Under the pieces are notes generated by a model. The model searched no databases. It was not told the origin of the DNA and was given only the letters and a program-made list of their open reading frames with translations. The translations under genes and the position numbers were made by a program. Shown piece after piece: positions 18,032-27,366 of a stretch of DNA of 54,896 nucleotides (the stretch's first letter is position 1; each line of letters begins with the position of its first letter). This stretch comes from Candidatus Kuenenia stuttgartensis. GTDB taxonomy: Bacteria > Planctomycetota > Phycisphaerae > Phycisphaerales > SM1A02. Where the stretch lies: positions 1 through 54,896 of the forward strand of contig CAMDMA010000022.1 in NCBI GenBank assembly GCA_945902075.1, written 5' to 3'.

Positions 18032-19035
18032 GCAAACTGACGGAGGAAGCGCGCATCATTCTCAAACAACAAGCGAATGTCGCCTATGCCGTACTTGCGC
18101 ATCGCCACGCGCTCGATGCCAAGGCCGAAAGCAAAACCCGTCCACTCCTCGGGGTCAATGCCCACAGCCTTGAAGACGTTCGGATCGACCATGCCGCAGC
18201 CACCAAGTTCGATCCACTTCCACTCTGGCTTACCGTTCTTCATGATCTTCATCTTCATGTCGAGTTCGGCAGATGGTTCGGTGAACGGAAAGAAACTCGG
18301 CCGCAGTCGGATCTCTGCCTCAGGCCCAAAAAATGCCTTCGCGAATTGCACGAGCGTTGTCTTGAGGTCCACCATCGATACCTTCCGATCGATGAACAGA
18401 CCTTCCACTTGATGGAACATGGAGTAGTGCGTCGCATCGTGCGCGTCCGGCCGATAGACGCGGCCGATCGCGCAAATCTTGAGCGGCGGCTTCATCGACT
18501 CCATCGCACGAATCTGCACCGTTGAGGTCTGGGTGCGGAGAAGCAGTTTGCCCGCAACTTGACCGCCGAGGAAGAAGTTGTCGGCAGGCCCGCGCGCCGG
18601 GTGGCTTTCGGGAATGTTCAGTGCGTTGAAGTTGTGCCACTCGTCTTCGAGTTCGGGCCCATCCGCGACAGAGAATCCCATGCGCCCGAGGACATCGACG
18701 ATCTCATCAATCGTCTGCGTGAGGACGTGACGCGCACCCTCACCAACCGGAAACCCTGGCTCAGTGACATCAACAAGTGGCCCCTTTGGCATCGTAGTGG
18801 TGGCCTCGCGCTTCACCGCAAACGCGCCTTCGATGGATGCCTTGACCTCGTTCAATCGCTTGCCAACCGCAGGCTTCTCTTCCTTTGAGACACCCTTGAG
18901 GCCCGTCATCACTTCACGAAGTCGGCCGTTGGAACCGAGCCAACGGACGCGAAATGCCTCGAGCCCTGCGTCATCGCTTACCACGGCGAGTTCGGCAAGC
19001 GCTTCGAGTTCCATCGCGTCGAGATCTGCAAGCAT
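18028..19035 (-). CDS. pheS: Phenylalanyl-tRNA synthetase alpha subunit
   Basis: PheS is the catalytic subunit of the alpha2beta2 enzyme charging tRNA-Phe. At 335 residues it has the N-terminal coiled-coil region (ALAELAVV to [10 protein letters not shown]) and the class II core: motif 2 region [13 protein letters not shown] with [24 protein letters not shown], and motif 3 [18 protein letters not shown]. pheT is not adjacent, unlike the common pheST operon. The gene is divergent from the lipoprotein hydrolase with only 43 bp between the starts, and its end overlaps the convergent chemotaxis receptor by 4 nt. Confidence 0.96.
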   Translation of the reverse strand: MLADLDAMELEALAELAVVSDDAGLEAFRVRWLGSNGRLREVMTGLKGVSKEEKPAVGKRLNEVKASIEGAFAVKREATTTMPKGPLVDVTEPGFPVGEGARHVLTQTIDEIVDVLGRMGFSVADGPELEDEWHNFNALNIPESHPARGPADNFFLGGQVAGKLLLRTQTSTVQIRAMESMKPPLKICAIGRVYRPDAHDATHYSMFHQVEGLFIDRKVSMVDLKTTLVQFAKAFFGPEAEIRLRPSFFPFTEPSAELDMKMKIMKNGKPEWKWIELGGCGMVDPNVFKAVGIDPEEWTGFAFGLGIERVAMRKYGIGDIRLLFENDARFLRQFA

Positions 19036-19078
19036 GCAGTTACTCTAACCGCTCCTCGCACGAAACTCTGCAATACCG

Positions 19079-20344
19079 ATGCGAAGCCTCCGTTGCTTCT
19101 CCATGCGACCCCGTATTCCGTTTGGAACCCTCCTCACAGTGACGGCGATGCTCCTCGGCTGCAGACCCGCCGATCGCCCCGCAGCGTCACCCCCGGCCAT
19201 TGCTCGTGACGATGCGCCGGCTTCGACACCAGACCCAACGTCCACACCCGTCGCCAACCATGTGACCGATCCAATCGCCGATCCCGCCCTCCTTGAGCGG
19301 TGTCGCCACGCTGCCGCGTACTCGCGCACGCACGATGGAGATGGCGTCCTCGTGCTCCGAGATGGTGGAGTCGTCTTCGCTGATTTCCGAAGCCCCACCA
19401 CCGCTGATACGCCGCACCTTCTCGCGAGCGGAACCAAGAGTTTCGCTGGAGTGGCGGCTGTGCTTGCGGTGTCGGACGGCCTGCTCCAGTTTGACGAACT
19501 GGTGTCAGACACGATTGTCGAGTGGAAAACTGATCCGGCAAAATCCTCCATCACGATCCGACAACTTCTCTCATTGGCAAGCGGATTGGAATCGCTCAGC
19601 GCCGCGATTGATTCCGCGCAAAGCGCACGGGCCGCTGGAATCACGGACCGCGCGAAAGCTTCGATCGATGCGTCGCTGCGCGCAGCTCCCGGCGAGCGCT
19701 TTCTCTATGGCCCGAGTTCGTTTTATGTGTTTGGCGAACTTATGCAGCGCAAGCTCTCGGCCGCGAAGACTGGTGACTCGGATGTTGTTGCCTATCTTCA
19801 GCGGAGGGTGTTCGACCCGTTGAACATTGCGCCCGTGTTCATGCGCGATCCCGCGGGAAATGCGAATCTTCCCGGTGGCTGTCGCATCGGCGCGCAGGAC
19901 TGGGCGACCTTCGGCGAGTTGATTCGCAATCGCGGATCGCACGACGGAGTGCAACTGCTCGACGCCACGCTCCTCGATGAGATGCTTGCCGCTCACGGAC
20001 CGAACCCGCGGTACGGGCTGACTTGGTGGATCCTCTCGGCGAACGAGCGGAACGCGGAAGATGAGATCGAAGCGGAGATGGTCGCTGACCGACTCTTGCA
20101 GCAAGGCGGGCCCATTCGCGAGCGCGTTGCACGGCGACTTCGAGAGCGCGCAGCGGCGGAGCAGAGCGATGCTCCCAAGGACGCAGCGACTGGACCTCGG
20201 CTCGGCGTGATGGCCGCGGGCAAGGGCAAGCAACGACTCTATATTCTGCCCGACGAGCGGATGACAGTCGTACGCTTCGGCGCCCTCAATGGCCTGAAGG
20301 GGTTTGAGGACCGTGAGTTCCTTCGCAGACTGCTCGGTGAATGA
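19079..20344 (+). CDS. Lipoprotein serine hydrolase, beta-lactamase/PBP4-like
   Basis: A 421-residue exported protein. The signal peptide ends in a lipobox (TAMLLGC, Cys about residue 28), so it should be lipid-anchored, followed by a Pro/Ala/Ser-rich linker. The catalytic Ser-Lys tetrad of class C beta-lactamase-related hydrolases is SGTKSFAG. The next motif, normally Y-x-N, reads YGPSSFY, and the region TIRQLLSLASGLE is typical of the family. Near the C-terminus is GMKGLEDREF-like sequence after MAAGKGKQRLYILPDERM, matching the usual G-x-G-x-Q strand. Substrate is unknown; family members cut peptidoglycan peptides or esters. Either ATG 19079 or 19103 could start it; both give a signal peptide. 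Confidence 0.8.
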   Translation: MRSLRCFSMRPRIPFGTLLTVTAMLLGCRPADRPAASPPAIARDDAPASTPDPTSTPVANHVTDPIADPALLERCRHAAAYSRTHDGDGVLVLRDGGVVFADFRSPTTADTPHLLASGTKSFAGVAAVLAVSDGLLQFDELVSDTIVEWKTDPAKSSITIRQLLSLASGLESLSAAIDSAQSARAAGITDRAKASIDASLRAAPGERFLYGPSSFYVFGELMQRKLSAAKTGDSDVVAYLQRRVFDPLNIAPVFMRDPAGNANLPGGCRIGAQDWATFGELIRNRGSHDGVQLLDATLLDEMLAAHGPNPRYGLTWWILSANERNAEDEIEAEMVADRLLQQGGPIRERVARRLRERAAAEQSDAPKDAATGPRLGVMAAGKGKQRLYILPDERMTVVRFGALNGLKGFEDREFLRRLLGE

Positions 20345-20365
20345 CGCGCGAGTTGGCTGTTAGAC

Positions 20366-20427
20366 GACAAGAAAAAGACAGCCACCCCGCACATGACCGG
20401 ACGGTGCCGGGCGGTGCGGGGTGGCTG
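20366..20427 (-). terminator. Rho-independent terminator of the ribosomal protein cluster
   Basis: CAGCCACCCCGCAC (20379-20392) and GTGCGGGGTGGCTG (20414-20427) form a perfect 14-bp GC-rich stem. Read on the minus strand the stem is followed by TCTTTTTCTTG, the expected T-tract, 24 nt past the rplQ stop. On the plus strand there is no T-tract, so it acts for the rplQ side. Confidence 0.93.
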
Positions 20428-20450
20428 AAGCTTCTTGAAACAGTCGCGCG

Positions 20451-21056
20451 TTACTCGGCCTTCTCGGCCGGCTTCTCGGTGCCCTTCTTGCGAAGGTCCG
20501 CTGCGTAGGCTGTGCGCTTGTCAGCCGTGCGGCGACGGTTGGAGCGACGACCGCTGACCTGCGGGCCCTCTTCCTTGCCGACGAGCTGAAGCACGCAGAG
20601 GTCGGTCTGATCACCAACGCGGCGCTTGTCGAGCTTGATGATGCGGGTATACCCGCCGGCGCGTTCCGCGAAGAGCGGAGCGACCTTGGTCATCAGATGC
20701 TGCACGAGACGCGGCGACTTGCGGAGTTCGCCGTAGCGGTTGAACTCGATAGAGTCTGCGGCTGGGAGCTCCCAAAGGTCGTGAAGATTCTTCTTCTCGT
20801 CCTTGGTGTTGGGATCCGCGACCCACGCAAACACAGCGCGGTCGTTGATGCGTGCTTCGATCATGCGTCGGCTCGCGAGCCCACTCCGCTTGGCCATGGT
20901 GATCAGCTGCTCAACGAACGGCTGAACGGCCTTGGCCTTTGGAATCGTGGTCTCAATCTGGCCGTGCTCAAAAAGCCCAGCAGCGAGGTTGCGAAGCATG
21001 GCGCGACGGTGGTCTTCCTTCACGCAGAGTTGCTTGCCAAATACACGGTGACGCAT
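20451..21056 (-). CDS. rplQ: 50S ribosomal protein L17 (bL17)
   Basis: The first 120 residues are a standard bL17: MRHRVFGKQLCVKEDHRRAM, RNLAAGLFEHGQIETTI, and AERAGGYTRIIKLDKRRVGD. The total of 201 residues exceeds the usual ~120-130; extra length lies in an insert after residue 70 (WVADPNTKDEKKNLHDLW) and a Lys/Arg/Glu-rich C-terminal tail. Last gene of the alpha part, followed by a strong terminator. Confidence 0.95.
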   Translation of the reverse strand: MRHRVFGKQLCVKEDHRRAMLRNLAAGLFEHGQIETTIPKAKAVQPFVEQLITMAKRSGLASRRMIEARINDRAVFAWVADPNTKDEKKNLHDLWELPAADSIEFNRYGELRKSPRLVQHLMTKVAPLFAERAGGYTRIIKLDKRRVGDQTDLCVLQLVGKEEGPQVSGRRSNRRRTADKRTAYAADLRKKGTEKPAEKAE

Positions 21057-21176
21057 GACTCGTTCCTATCTGGTCCCGACGCTCTCGGTCGGTTCCGAAT
21101 CTACTGGACAGTTTGGATCGGATGGTACTGGACCATCCTTCACTCACACACTCTCTATCAGGCTCAACGGGCCCTC

Positions 21177-22187
21177 TCAGGCGTTGAGCACGCCGTCTGG
21201 AACTGGATATCCCAGGTGCAGACCAATCTTCTCAAGCTCAGACTTGACCTCGCGAAGCGAAGTCTTGCCGAAGCTTCGAACTCCGAGGAGTTCATCCTCG
21301 GTGCGCTGCACGAGTTCGCCGACCGAACGGATCTTGGCGGTTTCGAGGCAGTTCGACGCGCGAACGCTGAGCTCAAGTTCCGTGACCGGCATGCGAAGCT
21401 TGCGGATGATTTCGTCGTCTTGCTCGTTGGATGCTGCGACTTCGTCAGAAACGACGTGGTCACCGATCTCATCGAACTGGACAAACGGATTGAGGTGCTT
21501 GCGAAGAATCTTCGCAGCCTCAACAAGCGCCATATCTGGCGTCACGGTTCCGTTGGTCCAAACGTCGAGGGTCAGCTTCTGATAGTTCGTCTGCTGACCG
21601 ACACGGGTGTCCTCGGTCGCGAAGCGCACGCGTTGCACCGGGGAGAAGATGGCATCAATCGGAATCTCGCCGATGACCTGATCGCCACCGCGGGTTGCTT
21701 CCTTTGAGATCTGCTCGCTGGCCGGCATGTAGCCGCGGCCCTTCTCAACGGTGAACTCGATGTCGAAGTCAATCTTGTCGGTCAGGGTCGCGATGACCTT
21801 GTCCGGGTTGATGATGGCAATCGATGCGTCACACTCGATGAGTTCTGCGGTGACGTCGCCAGGACCTTCCGCCGAGAGGCGCATGGTCTTTGGTCCGTCG
21901 CCGTCCATTGCAACGACGATTCCCTTGATGTTCAGGATGATGTCGACGACATCTTCAAGCACGCCCGGGATCGTCGAGAACTCGTGATTTACACCCTTGA
22001 TCTTGACCTTCGTGATGGCCGCACCCTCGATCGAGGAAAGCAGCACGCGACGGAGGCAGTTACCAATGGTGGTACCAAAGCCTGGCTCAAACGGCTCCGC
22101 GGTGAATCGCGAAAAAGTGGCCGTTCGGCTCTTTGGTTCGGGGAATACGTTTGCGGGAAGGTCGAGCCCGCGCCAGCGAAGATGCAT
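21177..22187 (-). CDS. rpoA: DNA-directed RNA polymerase alpha subunit
   Basis: A 336-residue alpha subunit. The N-terminal domain for dimerisation and beta/beta' assembly shows FEPGFGTTIGNCLRRVLLSS and GAAITKVKIKGVNHEFSTI. The C-terminal domain (helix-hairpin-helix, contacting UP elements and activators) includes ASNCLETAKIRSVGELVQRT and FGKTSLREVKSEL. It sits between rpsK and rplQ; rpsD, which usually precedes it and supplies the operon repressor S4, is missing. The 205-bp gap before it holds an 8-bp inverted repeat. Confidence 0.97.
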   Translation of the reverse strand: MHLRWRGLDLPANVFPEPKSRTATFSRFTAEPFEPGFGTTIGNCLRRVLLSSIEGAAITKVKIKGVNHEFSTIPGVLEDVVDIILNIKGIVVAMDGDGPKTMRLSAEGPGDVTAELIECDASIAIINPDKVIATLTDKIDFDIEFTVEKGRGYMPASEQISKEATRGGDQVIGEIPIDAIFSPVQRVRFATEDTRVGQQTNYQKLTLDVWTNGTVTPDMALVEAAKILRKHLNPFVQFDEIGDHVVSDEVAASNEQDDEIIRKLRMPVTELELSVRASNCLETAKIRSVGELVQRTEDELLGVRSFGKTSLREVKSELEKIGLHLGYPVPDGVLNA

Positions 22188-22320
22188 CAGAAACTCCTAG
22201 TGCCCGAAGGCCCGACAGTCTTGGGCCGAAGCCCTTCGATTTACCCTTGCCTCATCGAACCCCGCTCCTGTCGGCGAGCGCGGATTCTTCTGTGCGAGGG
22301 AAACAATGTGCTCTGTACAA

Positions 22321-22353
22321 CCGATCGAGTTGGCAGTGCGCTTCGTCGATCGG
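22321..22353 (-). promoter_or_regulatory. Inverted repeat in the rpsK-rpoA gap
   Basis: CCGATCGA (22321-22328) and TCGATCGG (22346-22353) are perfect arms around a 17-nt loop, in the 205-bp space where rpsD would normally lie. No T-tract follows on the minus strand. A regulatory or RNA-processing hairpin is possible. Confidence 0.35.
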
Positions 22354-22392
22354 TGGATTTTCTTTCGAACGCTCCGCAGAGGAGCGACGCGA

Positions 22393-22788
22393 TTAGACGC
22401 GACGCTTCTTCGGGGGACGGCAACCGTTGAACGGGATAGCCGTGTGATCTTCAACAGCCGTCACGCGAAGCCCGTTGGCTTGGAGCGCGGTGATCGCGTT
22501 CTCGCGACCCGGACCCGGTCCCTTCACGCGCACTTCGACCTCCTTGAGGCCAACGCGCTTTGCCTTACCAACAGCCTTCTCCGACGCGCGGCTTGCCGCG
22601 AATGGAGTCGACTTGCGGGCGCCCTTGAAGCCGACGGTGCCGGCCGAGTCCCAGGCGATGGTTTCGCCATTGACGTCGGTGATGGTGACGATGGTGTTGT
22701 TGAAGGTCGCGTTGACATGCACGATGCCGCGCAGGACGTTCTTGCGAACCTTCTTCTTCGATGATGATGCCGGTGTTGGCGTGTTCAT
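22393..22788 (-). CDS. rpsK: 30S ribosomal protein S11 (uS11)
   Basis: A 131-residue uS11. Family blocks [40 protein letters not shown] and the Arg-rich end [10 protein letters not shown], which binds the 16S platform, are present. Start at 22788 follows an AAGAGAA ribosome site and begins with a short Ser/Lys lead. The 200-bp space between it and rpsM is long for this operon. Confidence 0.97.
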   Translation of the reverse strand: MNTPTPASSSKKKVRKNVLRGIVHVNATFNNTIVTITDVNGETIAWDSAGTVGFKGARKSTPFAASRASEKAVGKAKRVGLKEVEVRVKGPGPGRENAITALQANGLRVTAVEDHTAIPFNGCRPPKKRRV

Positions 22789-22850
22789 TGTTGTTCTCTT
22801 GATCAGTCGTTGGGAGCAAGCGGGAAGTTGAGACACACTTGATCCAAGAT

Positions 22851-22870
22851 CCTGCGCGTAGCCGCGCAGG
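22851..22870 (-). promoter_or_regulatory. GC-rich hairpin in the rpsM-rpsK gap
   Basis: CCTGCGCG and CGCGCAGG pair perfectly across a TAGC loop, about 63 nt before rpsK. A second, weaker palindrome (ATCATG ... CATGAT, about 22936-22957) lies nearer rpsM. Together they could form a leader structure or an internal attenuator; no T-tract is seen. Confidence 0.4.
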
Positions 22871-22988
22871 TTGGTGGATCCAATCGCGCCCGTCGCTTTG
22901 TTGAAGCAACGTTTGGCTTGACCCTCCGCGACAGATCATGATCCACGGACCATGATCGCGCCTCGGGGAAGCCGAGCGCCGTGAGCCC

Positions 22989-23366
22989 TTAGCCCTTCAC
23001 GCCCTTCTTACCAGCGACGGTCTTCTTCTTGCCCTTACGAGTACGCGCGTTCGAGCGCGTGCGCTGGCCGTGCGCTGGAAGGCTCCGACGGTGACGATCG
23101 CCGCGATAGCTCTTGATATCCTTGAGACGTTGAATGTCCTGCTGGATCTGGCGACGAAGCGCACCCTCGACGACGATCTTGGCGTCGATGACGGAGGTGA
23201 TCTGCGCGATCTCCTGCTCCTTGAGGTCACTCGTACGGCGCTCCGGGTCGATGCCGACCTCGCGGAGAATCTCCAGCGCAACCTTCGGACCAATGCCGAA
23301 GACGTACCGCAGGGAGACGCCGATCTTCTTCTTCTCAGGGATGTCGATACCAGCAATACGCGGCAT
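22989..23366 (-). CDS. rpsM: 30S ribosomal protein S13 (uS13)
   Basis: A 125-residue uS13 located at the subunit head contacting P-site tRNA. MPRIAGIDIPEKKKI opens the protein; YVFGIGPKVALEIL, SYRGDRHRRSLPAHGQRTRSNARTR and a Lys-rich tail follow, all standard. An in-frame upstream ATG at 23393 is rejected because homology begins at MPRIAG. Confidence 0.97.
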   Translation of the reverse strand: MPRIAGIDIPEKKKIGVSLRYVFGIGPKVALEILREVGIDPERRTSDLKEQEIAQITSVIDAKIVVEGALRRQIQQDIQRLKDIKSYRGDRHRRSLPAHGQRTRSNARTRKGKKKTVAGKKGVKG

Positions 23367-23512
23367 GTCAGGCTCCAGTAGGCACCGCATCAATGCGGGC
23401 TACGCTCAGTGAAATCGCCTCGTGAGAAGCGTGAAAGAACTCGAATCAGACCCTTCCGAACCGGTCACCGACCGGGGGGGGAAGGAAGATTGTACAGAAA
23501 ATCCAGTTGAAG

Positions 23513-23629
23513 TCAGCCTTGACGCTGCTTGAGACGAGGATTCTTCTTGTTGATGACGAGACGCTTGCCCTTTCGGACCACGATCTGGCAGTCGCGGGTG
23601 CGTCGCTTGATGCTTGAACGAACCTTCAT
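23513..23629 (-). CDS. rpmJ: 50S ribosomal protein L36 (bL36), zinc-site depleted
   Basis: A 38-residue protein, [20 protein letters not shown] then [18 protein letters not shown], recognisable as bL36 from the MKVR start and KQRQG end. The zinc ribbon of the usual form needs three Cys and a His. Here only Cys14 remains; the others are Thr11, Asn27 and Leu33. It is thus a C-minus form that should fold without zinc. It lies at its normal place between infA and rpsM. Confidence 0.93.
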   Translation of the reverse strand: MKVRSSIKRRTRDCQIVVRKGKRLVINKKNPRLKQRQG

Positions 23630-23746
23630 TGTGTTGCTCCTTCTGTCTGTCGGGTCCAACGGACTGTGTCCGGTCGATGCTGTTGGACGGTTGGTCTGGG
23701 GTTCTCGGTCGTGTCTGCTTCGCGCAGAGCGAAAAGCAGTGGTCGG

Positions 23747-23962
23747 TCAGAATCGGTAAATGATGCGGCCCTTGGTCATGTCGTACGGACTCATCTCAAC
23801 GGTCACCCGGTCGCCGGGAAGGATGCGGATGAAAAACTTCCGCATCTTGCCGCTGACGTATGCAAGGATCACCTGATCGTTCTGTAGACGCACCTTAAAC
23901 ATTGCGTCTGGCAGAGCCTCGGTGACCTCGGCGTCGAGCGTTATCTTGTCTTCCTTTGCCAT
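23747..23962 (-). CDS. infA: Translation initiation factor IF-1
   Basis: A 71-residue single OB-fold protein covering the 30S A site during initiation. It has the usual [20 protein letters not shown] start, [27 protein letters not shown] and [10 protein letters not shown] end. It sits between map and rpmJ, as in many spc operons. Confidence 0.97.
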   Translation of the reverse strand: MAKEDKITLDAEVTEALPDAMFKVRLQNDQVILAYVSGKMRKFFIRILPGDRVTVEMSPYDMTKGRIIYRF

Positions 23963-24045
23963 TTGGGATCGTGACCTATCGAACGTTGTGTCTGGGCGGG
24001 TGACGGGCTTCGCGAAATCGTAGGGGGTTGAGGGTAGTGCGGGAG

Positions 24046-25119
24046 TTACCCGACGCGACGAACATCAACTGCACATTCGTCGGGCAGGTTTGAAACGAGA
24101 TCAATCTGAGCGCGATCGGCGCGAGTGAGCACTTCCGCACCTTCTCGGGTGACAACAACGGTGTGCTCGAAGTGGCAACTGACAGCACCAGAGTCGACGA
24201 TGACCGTCCACTCGTCTGCTGCGAGCGTGCATGCCGGGCTTGCAAGCTCGCCACCGATCGTGCGGAGCGGCTTCTCTGCCACAACCATTGGCTCGATTGC
24301 GAGCACCATACCGGGTCGAAGCGTGAAGTCTGCATGCTCGACGAAGGAGCGGTACGCGCTGCACGGAACCTGCGGCGGCTCATGCAGCTCTCTGCCGATT
24401 CCGTGACCAACAAAGTCAACGGCAACCGCGAAACCGGCGTCGCCTGCGATCTGCTCAAGTTCGCGTGCAATGGAACTCCAACGCCGTCCCGGCACTGAGG
24501 CGCGGATGGCGTGGTTCAGCATCGCCTGAGCGCAGGCGAGCAGCGCTCGGTGCTTCGGATCAACGGTTCCTACGCACACGGTTGTCGCGCTGTCGGCACA
24601 CCAACCGTCGAGGCGTACACCAACATCGATCGAGACGAGATCGCCATCACGAATGATCCGAGGGCCCGGCACGCCGTGGACAAGTTCCTCGTTCACGCTG
24701 ATGCAGGTGGCAGACGGATAGGCAGGTCGATTGCCCGCAGCCCCGCGATAGGCGACGAAGAGTGCCTCCCCCCGACCATCGCGAATGACCTGATGCGCTG
24801 CCGCGTCCACATCGCGCGTCGTCGCGCCGGCAACGCAAGCTCGCTGCGCAGCGACGAGCGCCAGCGCTGCCAAACTGCCAGCAGCGCGGAGAAGTTCGAT
24901 CTCGGCTGGGGAACGCAACTCGATGCTCGGAACCTTCAGAGGAACGCGGCTTCGGCCACGACCTGCCGCGCGACCTGCGGAAGACCCGCGCGATCCACCG
25001 CGCGAACTGGTTTGGGAACCGCCCGCGCTAGCGAGGTGATGATCCGCACCGCCAAGAGAATGTATCTCCCGAGACTTCGGATGATCACACGGAGCAATGG
25101 TGGTCGAGCAGCCAGCCAT
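24046..25119 (-). CDS. map: Methionine aminopeptidase type I with N-terminal extension
   Basis: Map removes the initiator Met from new proteins, using two metal ions. The pita-bread fold spans residues ~65-320: [14 protein letters not shown], the metal Asp pair in [16 protein letters not shown], the His in [14 protein letters not shown], and the Glu positions in VLAIEPM and FEHTVVV. The protein is 357 residues because about 60 Ser/Gly/Arg-rich residues precede the catalytic domain, and a ~30-residue tail follows. The real start could be downstream, but ATG 25119 lies just 3 nt after the secY stop, which favours coupling. Confidence 0.93.
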   Translation of the reverse strand: MAGCSTTIAPCDHPKSREIHSLGGADHHLASAGGSQTSSRGGSRGSSAGRAAGRGRSRVPLKVPSIELRSPAEIELLRAAGSLAALALVAAQRACVAGATTRDVDAAAHQVIRDGRGEALFVAYRGAAGNRPAYPSATCISVNEELVHGVPGPRIIRDGDLVSIDVGVRLDGWCADSATTVCVGTVDPKHRALLACAQAMLNHAIRASVPGRRWSSIARELEQIAGDAGFAVAVDFVGHGIGRELHEPPQVPCSAYRSFVEHADFTLRPGMVLAIEPMVVAEKPLRTIGGELASPACTLAADEWTVIVDSGAVSCHFEHTVVVTREGAEVLTRADRAQIDLVSNLPDECAVDVRRVG

Positions 25120-25122
25120 CGA

Positions 25123-26553
25123 TCAACCCTGCCGACTCCGGATGCGCGGAGCCTTCGAGTCGTTCGCGCCCTGTGCGAGGAAGCCCGAGTAGTTCCGCAT
25201 AAGAAGATTGGCTTCGATGCGCTGGATCAGATCGAGTCCGACGCTGACTACGATGAGGAGACCTGTTCCGCCGAGGAACTGAGAGACATTCGGCGGGATT
25301 CCCATATTCGAGCTGATGACGGTTGGGAGCACGGCGATCACCGAGAGGAAGCCCGCACCCACATAGGTGATGCGCTCCATAACGGTTTCGAGGTACTCAG
25401 CCGTACGCGGCCCCGGACGGTAGCCAGGGATGAACGCGCCGTTTTGCTTCAGCTGCTTCGACATGTCTTCGGGGCTGAACTGGACGGTGGTCCAGAAGTA
25501 GCTGAAGAAGAAGATCATCGCGATCTCAATGAAGATGTACGGGAACTCACCCATTTGGGTGTTCATCGCGAGGAAGTTGGTGATCGACTGCCACCACTCC
25601 GCCGAGTTGCCGTCGCGGGCGCGCGTCGCGAGCCAACCAAAGATGCTCGACGGGAAGATCATCAGCGAGCTTGCGAAGACGATCGGCATCACGCCCGCAT
25701 GATTAATGCGAAGCGGCAGATACTGTCGTTGTCCCCCGTACACCTTGCGCCCACGGGTGTGCTTCGCCTGTTGGATCGGAATCCGGCGCTGAGCGACCGT
25801 GATAAGGACAGCTCCAGCAACGACGAAGACAAATCCGCCGAGCAGGAGGAGAAGACCAATCGGGGTAAGCGCGGTGTCACCCTGGATTGACCAACCAAAG
25901 TTCTCGAAGATCCACTGCACAGCCTGCGGCATGCGCGAGAGAATGCCCGCGGTGAGGATCAGTGAGATTCCGTTACCGATTCCATACTTGTCGATTTGCT
26001 CGCCAAGCCACATCAAGAAGAGGCTGCCTGCGGTGAGGCCAGCGATACCCGCGGCATAGAACACCACAAGGCCGCCCGGCTGATTCTCGACGTTCGGTGC
26101 GACAAGGCCCTGCGTGCGCAGGTAGCCAAGCCACATCATGCCCTGAATAACGCAAAGCGCCACGGTGGTGTAGCGCGTGTACTCGTTGATCTTGGTTTGA
26201 CCCGATGTTCCGTCCTTCTTCAGCTCCTGCAACGGCTTCCAAACCGTTGTGAGTAACTGGAAGATGATCGACGCCGTGATGTACGGCATGATGCCGAGGC
26301 CGAAGATCGTGGACTGTTGCAGACTACCGCCTGAGAAAATCGACGCGTACTCGACGATGCGGCCGAAGCCGCCCATCGCATCCTGTCCGCCTGAAGTCGT
26401 TGCCTTTTCAGCAAGCTCCTTCAGGGCAGTCTGGTCGACTCCAACGAGGGGAATCACGAATCCAATTCGGTAGATCGCGATCATCCCGAGCGTGAAGAGC
26501 ACGCGCCGACGAAGTTCGGGGATCTTGAAGATGTTCGAGAAGGCTTGCAGCAT
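25123..26553 (-). CDS. secY: Protein translocase channel subunit SecY
   Basis: A 476-residue, ten-helix channel protein that conducts unfolded proteins across or into the inner membrane. Signatures are RVLFTLGMIAIYRIGFVIPL for helix 1, IFGLGIMPYITASIIFQLL for helices 2-3, and the cytosolic loop AQRRIPIQQAKHTRG. A periplasmic insertion (ATRARDGNSAEWW) is present. It lies between rplO and map as in typical spc operons, with a long 181-bp leader filled by 14-bp repeats. Confidence 0.97.
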   Translation of the reverse strand: MLQAFSNIFKIPELRRRVLFTLGMIAIYRIGFVIPLVGVDQTALKELAEKATTSGGQDAMGGFGRIVEYASIFSGGSLQQSTIFGLGIMPYITASIIFQLLTTVWKPLQELKKDGTSGQTKINEYTRYTTVALCVIQGMMWLGYLRTQGLVAPNVENQPGGLVVFYAAGIAGLTAGSLFLMWLGEQIDKYGIGNGISLILTAGILSRMPQAVQWIFENFGWSIQGDTALTPIGLLLLLGGFVFVVAGAVLITVAQRRIPIQQAKHTRGRKVYGGQRQYLPLRINHAGVMPIVFASSLMIFPSSIFGWLATRARDGNSAEWWQSITNFLAMNTQMGEFPYIFIEIAMIFFFSYFWTTVQFSPEDMSKQLKQNGAFIPGYRPGPRTAEYLETVMERITYVGAGFLSVIAVLPTVISSNMGIPPNVSQFLGGTGLLIVVSVGLDLIQRIEANLLMRNYSGFLAQGANDSKAPRIRSRQG

Positions 26554-26576
26554 CTGGAAGTTTGTGCCTCAGAATC

Positions 26577-26656
26577 GGCCTCGTGAGATCAGCCTCGTGA
26601 ATTCAGCCTCGTGAATTCAGCCTCGTGAATTCAGCCTCGCGAATTCAGCCTCGCGG
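26577..26656. repeat. 14-bp tandem repeat, six copies, upstream of secY
   Basis: The unit AGCCTCGTGAATTC is repeated without spacers from 26577 to 26656; the first copy varies (GGCCTCGTGAGATC), the last two carry CGCG in place of CGTG. It fills much of the gap between rplO and secY and holds four GAATTC sites. Confidence 0.95.
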
Positions 26657-26734
26657 AGTGGGATTGATATGGCGCTCTCGACGTCACACGATCCACCCGG
26701 ATCATGCTTTGAAGAGGTTGACGCCCCACTTAAC

Positions 26735-27199
26735 TCAAGCGGACTTCTTGGACGGCGGCTCACTGCAACTGCCGCCAGCAGCCTCAATCTTCGCCTTCGC
26801 GCTTGCGCTAAAAGCAGCAGCAACGACGGTGAGTTTCTTCGTGATGTCACCGGTACCAAGGACCTTGAGTCCGAGCTTGGCGTTCGGAACGAGACCGAGC
26901 TTGACCAACACGTCGATGTCGACGGTGGCGCCGCTCTCGAAGTGCTTTTCAAGATCACGCACGTTTGCGACGTAGTACTCCACGCGGAAACCCGCGTTGG
27001 AGAAGCCGCGCTTCGGGAAGCGACGGGAGAACGGCGTGGCGCCGCCGGCGTAGGACGGGCGGCTCACCCAACCTGCACGGCTCTTGGCACCCTTGTGGCC
27101 GCGGGTGGACGTTCCGCCATGTCCGCTGCCTTCGCCGCGGCCAACGCGCTTGCGCTTCTTGTGCGGACCAACCTTGGCGGTGATGTCGTGGATCATCAT
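26735..27199 (-). CDS. rplO: 50S ribosomal protein L15 (uL15)
   Basis: A 154-residue uL15 with the Gly/Lys-rich N-terminal arm KRKRVGRGEGSGHGGTSTRG and the KSRAGW block, then FEGGATPFSRRFPKRGF-type sequence and a VLGTGDITKKLTV core. rpmD (uL30), which normally lies between rpsE and rplO, is not present; the 167-bp space before rplO is too short for it and has no matching frame. Confidence 0.96.
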   Translation of the reverse strand: MMIHDITAKVGPHKKRKRVGRGEGSGHGGTSTRGHKGAKSRAGWVSRPSYAGGATPFSRRFPKRGFSNAGFRVEYYVANVRDLEKHFESGATVDIDVLVKLGLVPNAKLGLKVLGTGDITKKLTVVAAAFSASAKAKIEAAGGSCSEPPSKKSA

Positions 27200-27366
27200 G
27201 ACGGAAATCTCCAGAACGGCGGTTTAGGCCGGAATTCACACTTGTGTTCGCTGTGCCAGATTTGTTCCAACCGACTGGCACTTGGCGCGGATCGGGATTC
27301 AACTTGATGTGCTCGATGCGAGGTCGGTATGTCTTTCACCGAACCCGCGCGTCTGTCAAATGGCGA

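Noticed and set aside
26577-26656. Regular 14-bp repeats resembling a CRISPR-like array
   Set aside because: Copies are directly adjacent without unique spacers and no cas genes exist in the window; it is a simple tandem array.
27200-27366. Possible rpmD (uL30) in the rpsE-rplO gap
   Set aside because: Too short and without any frame resembling uL30.
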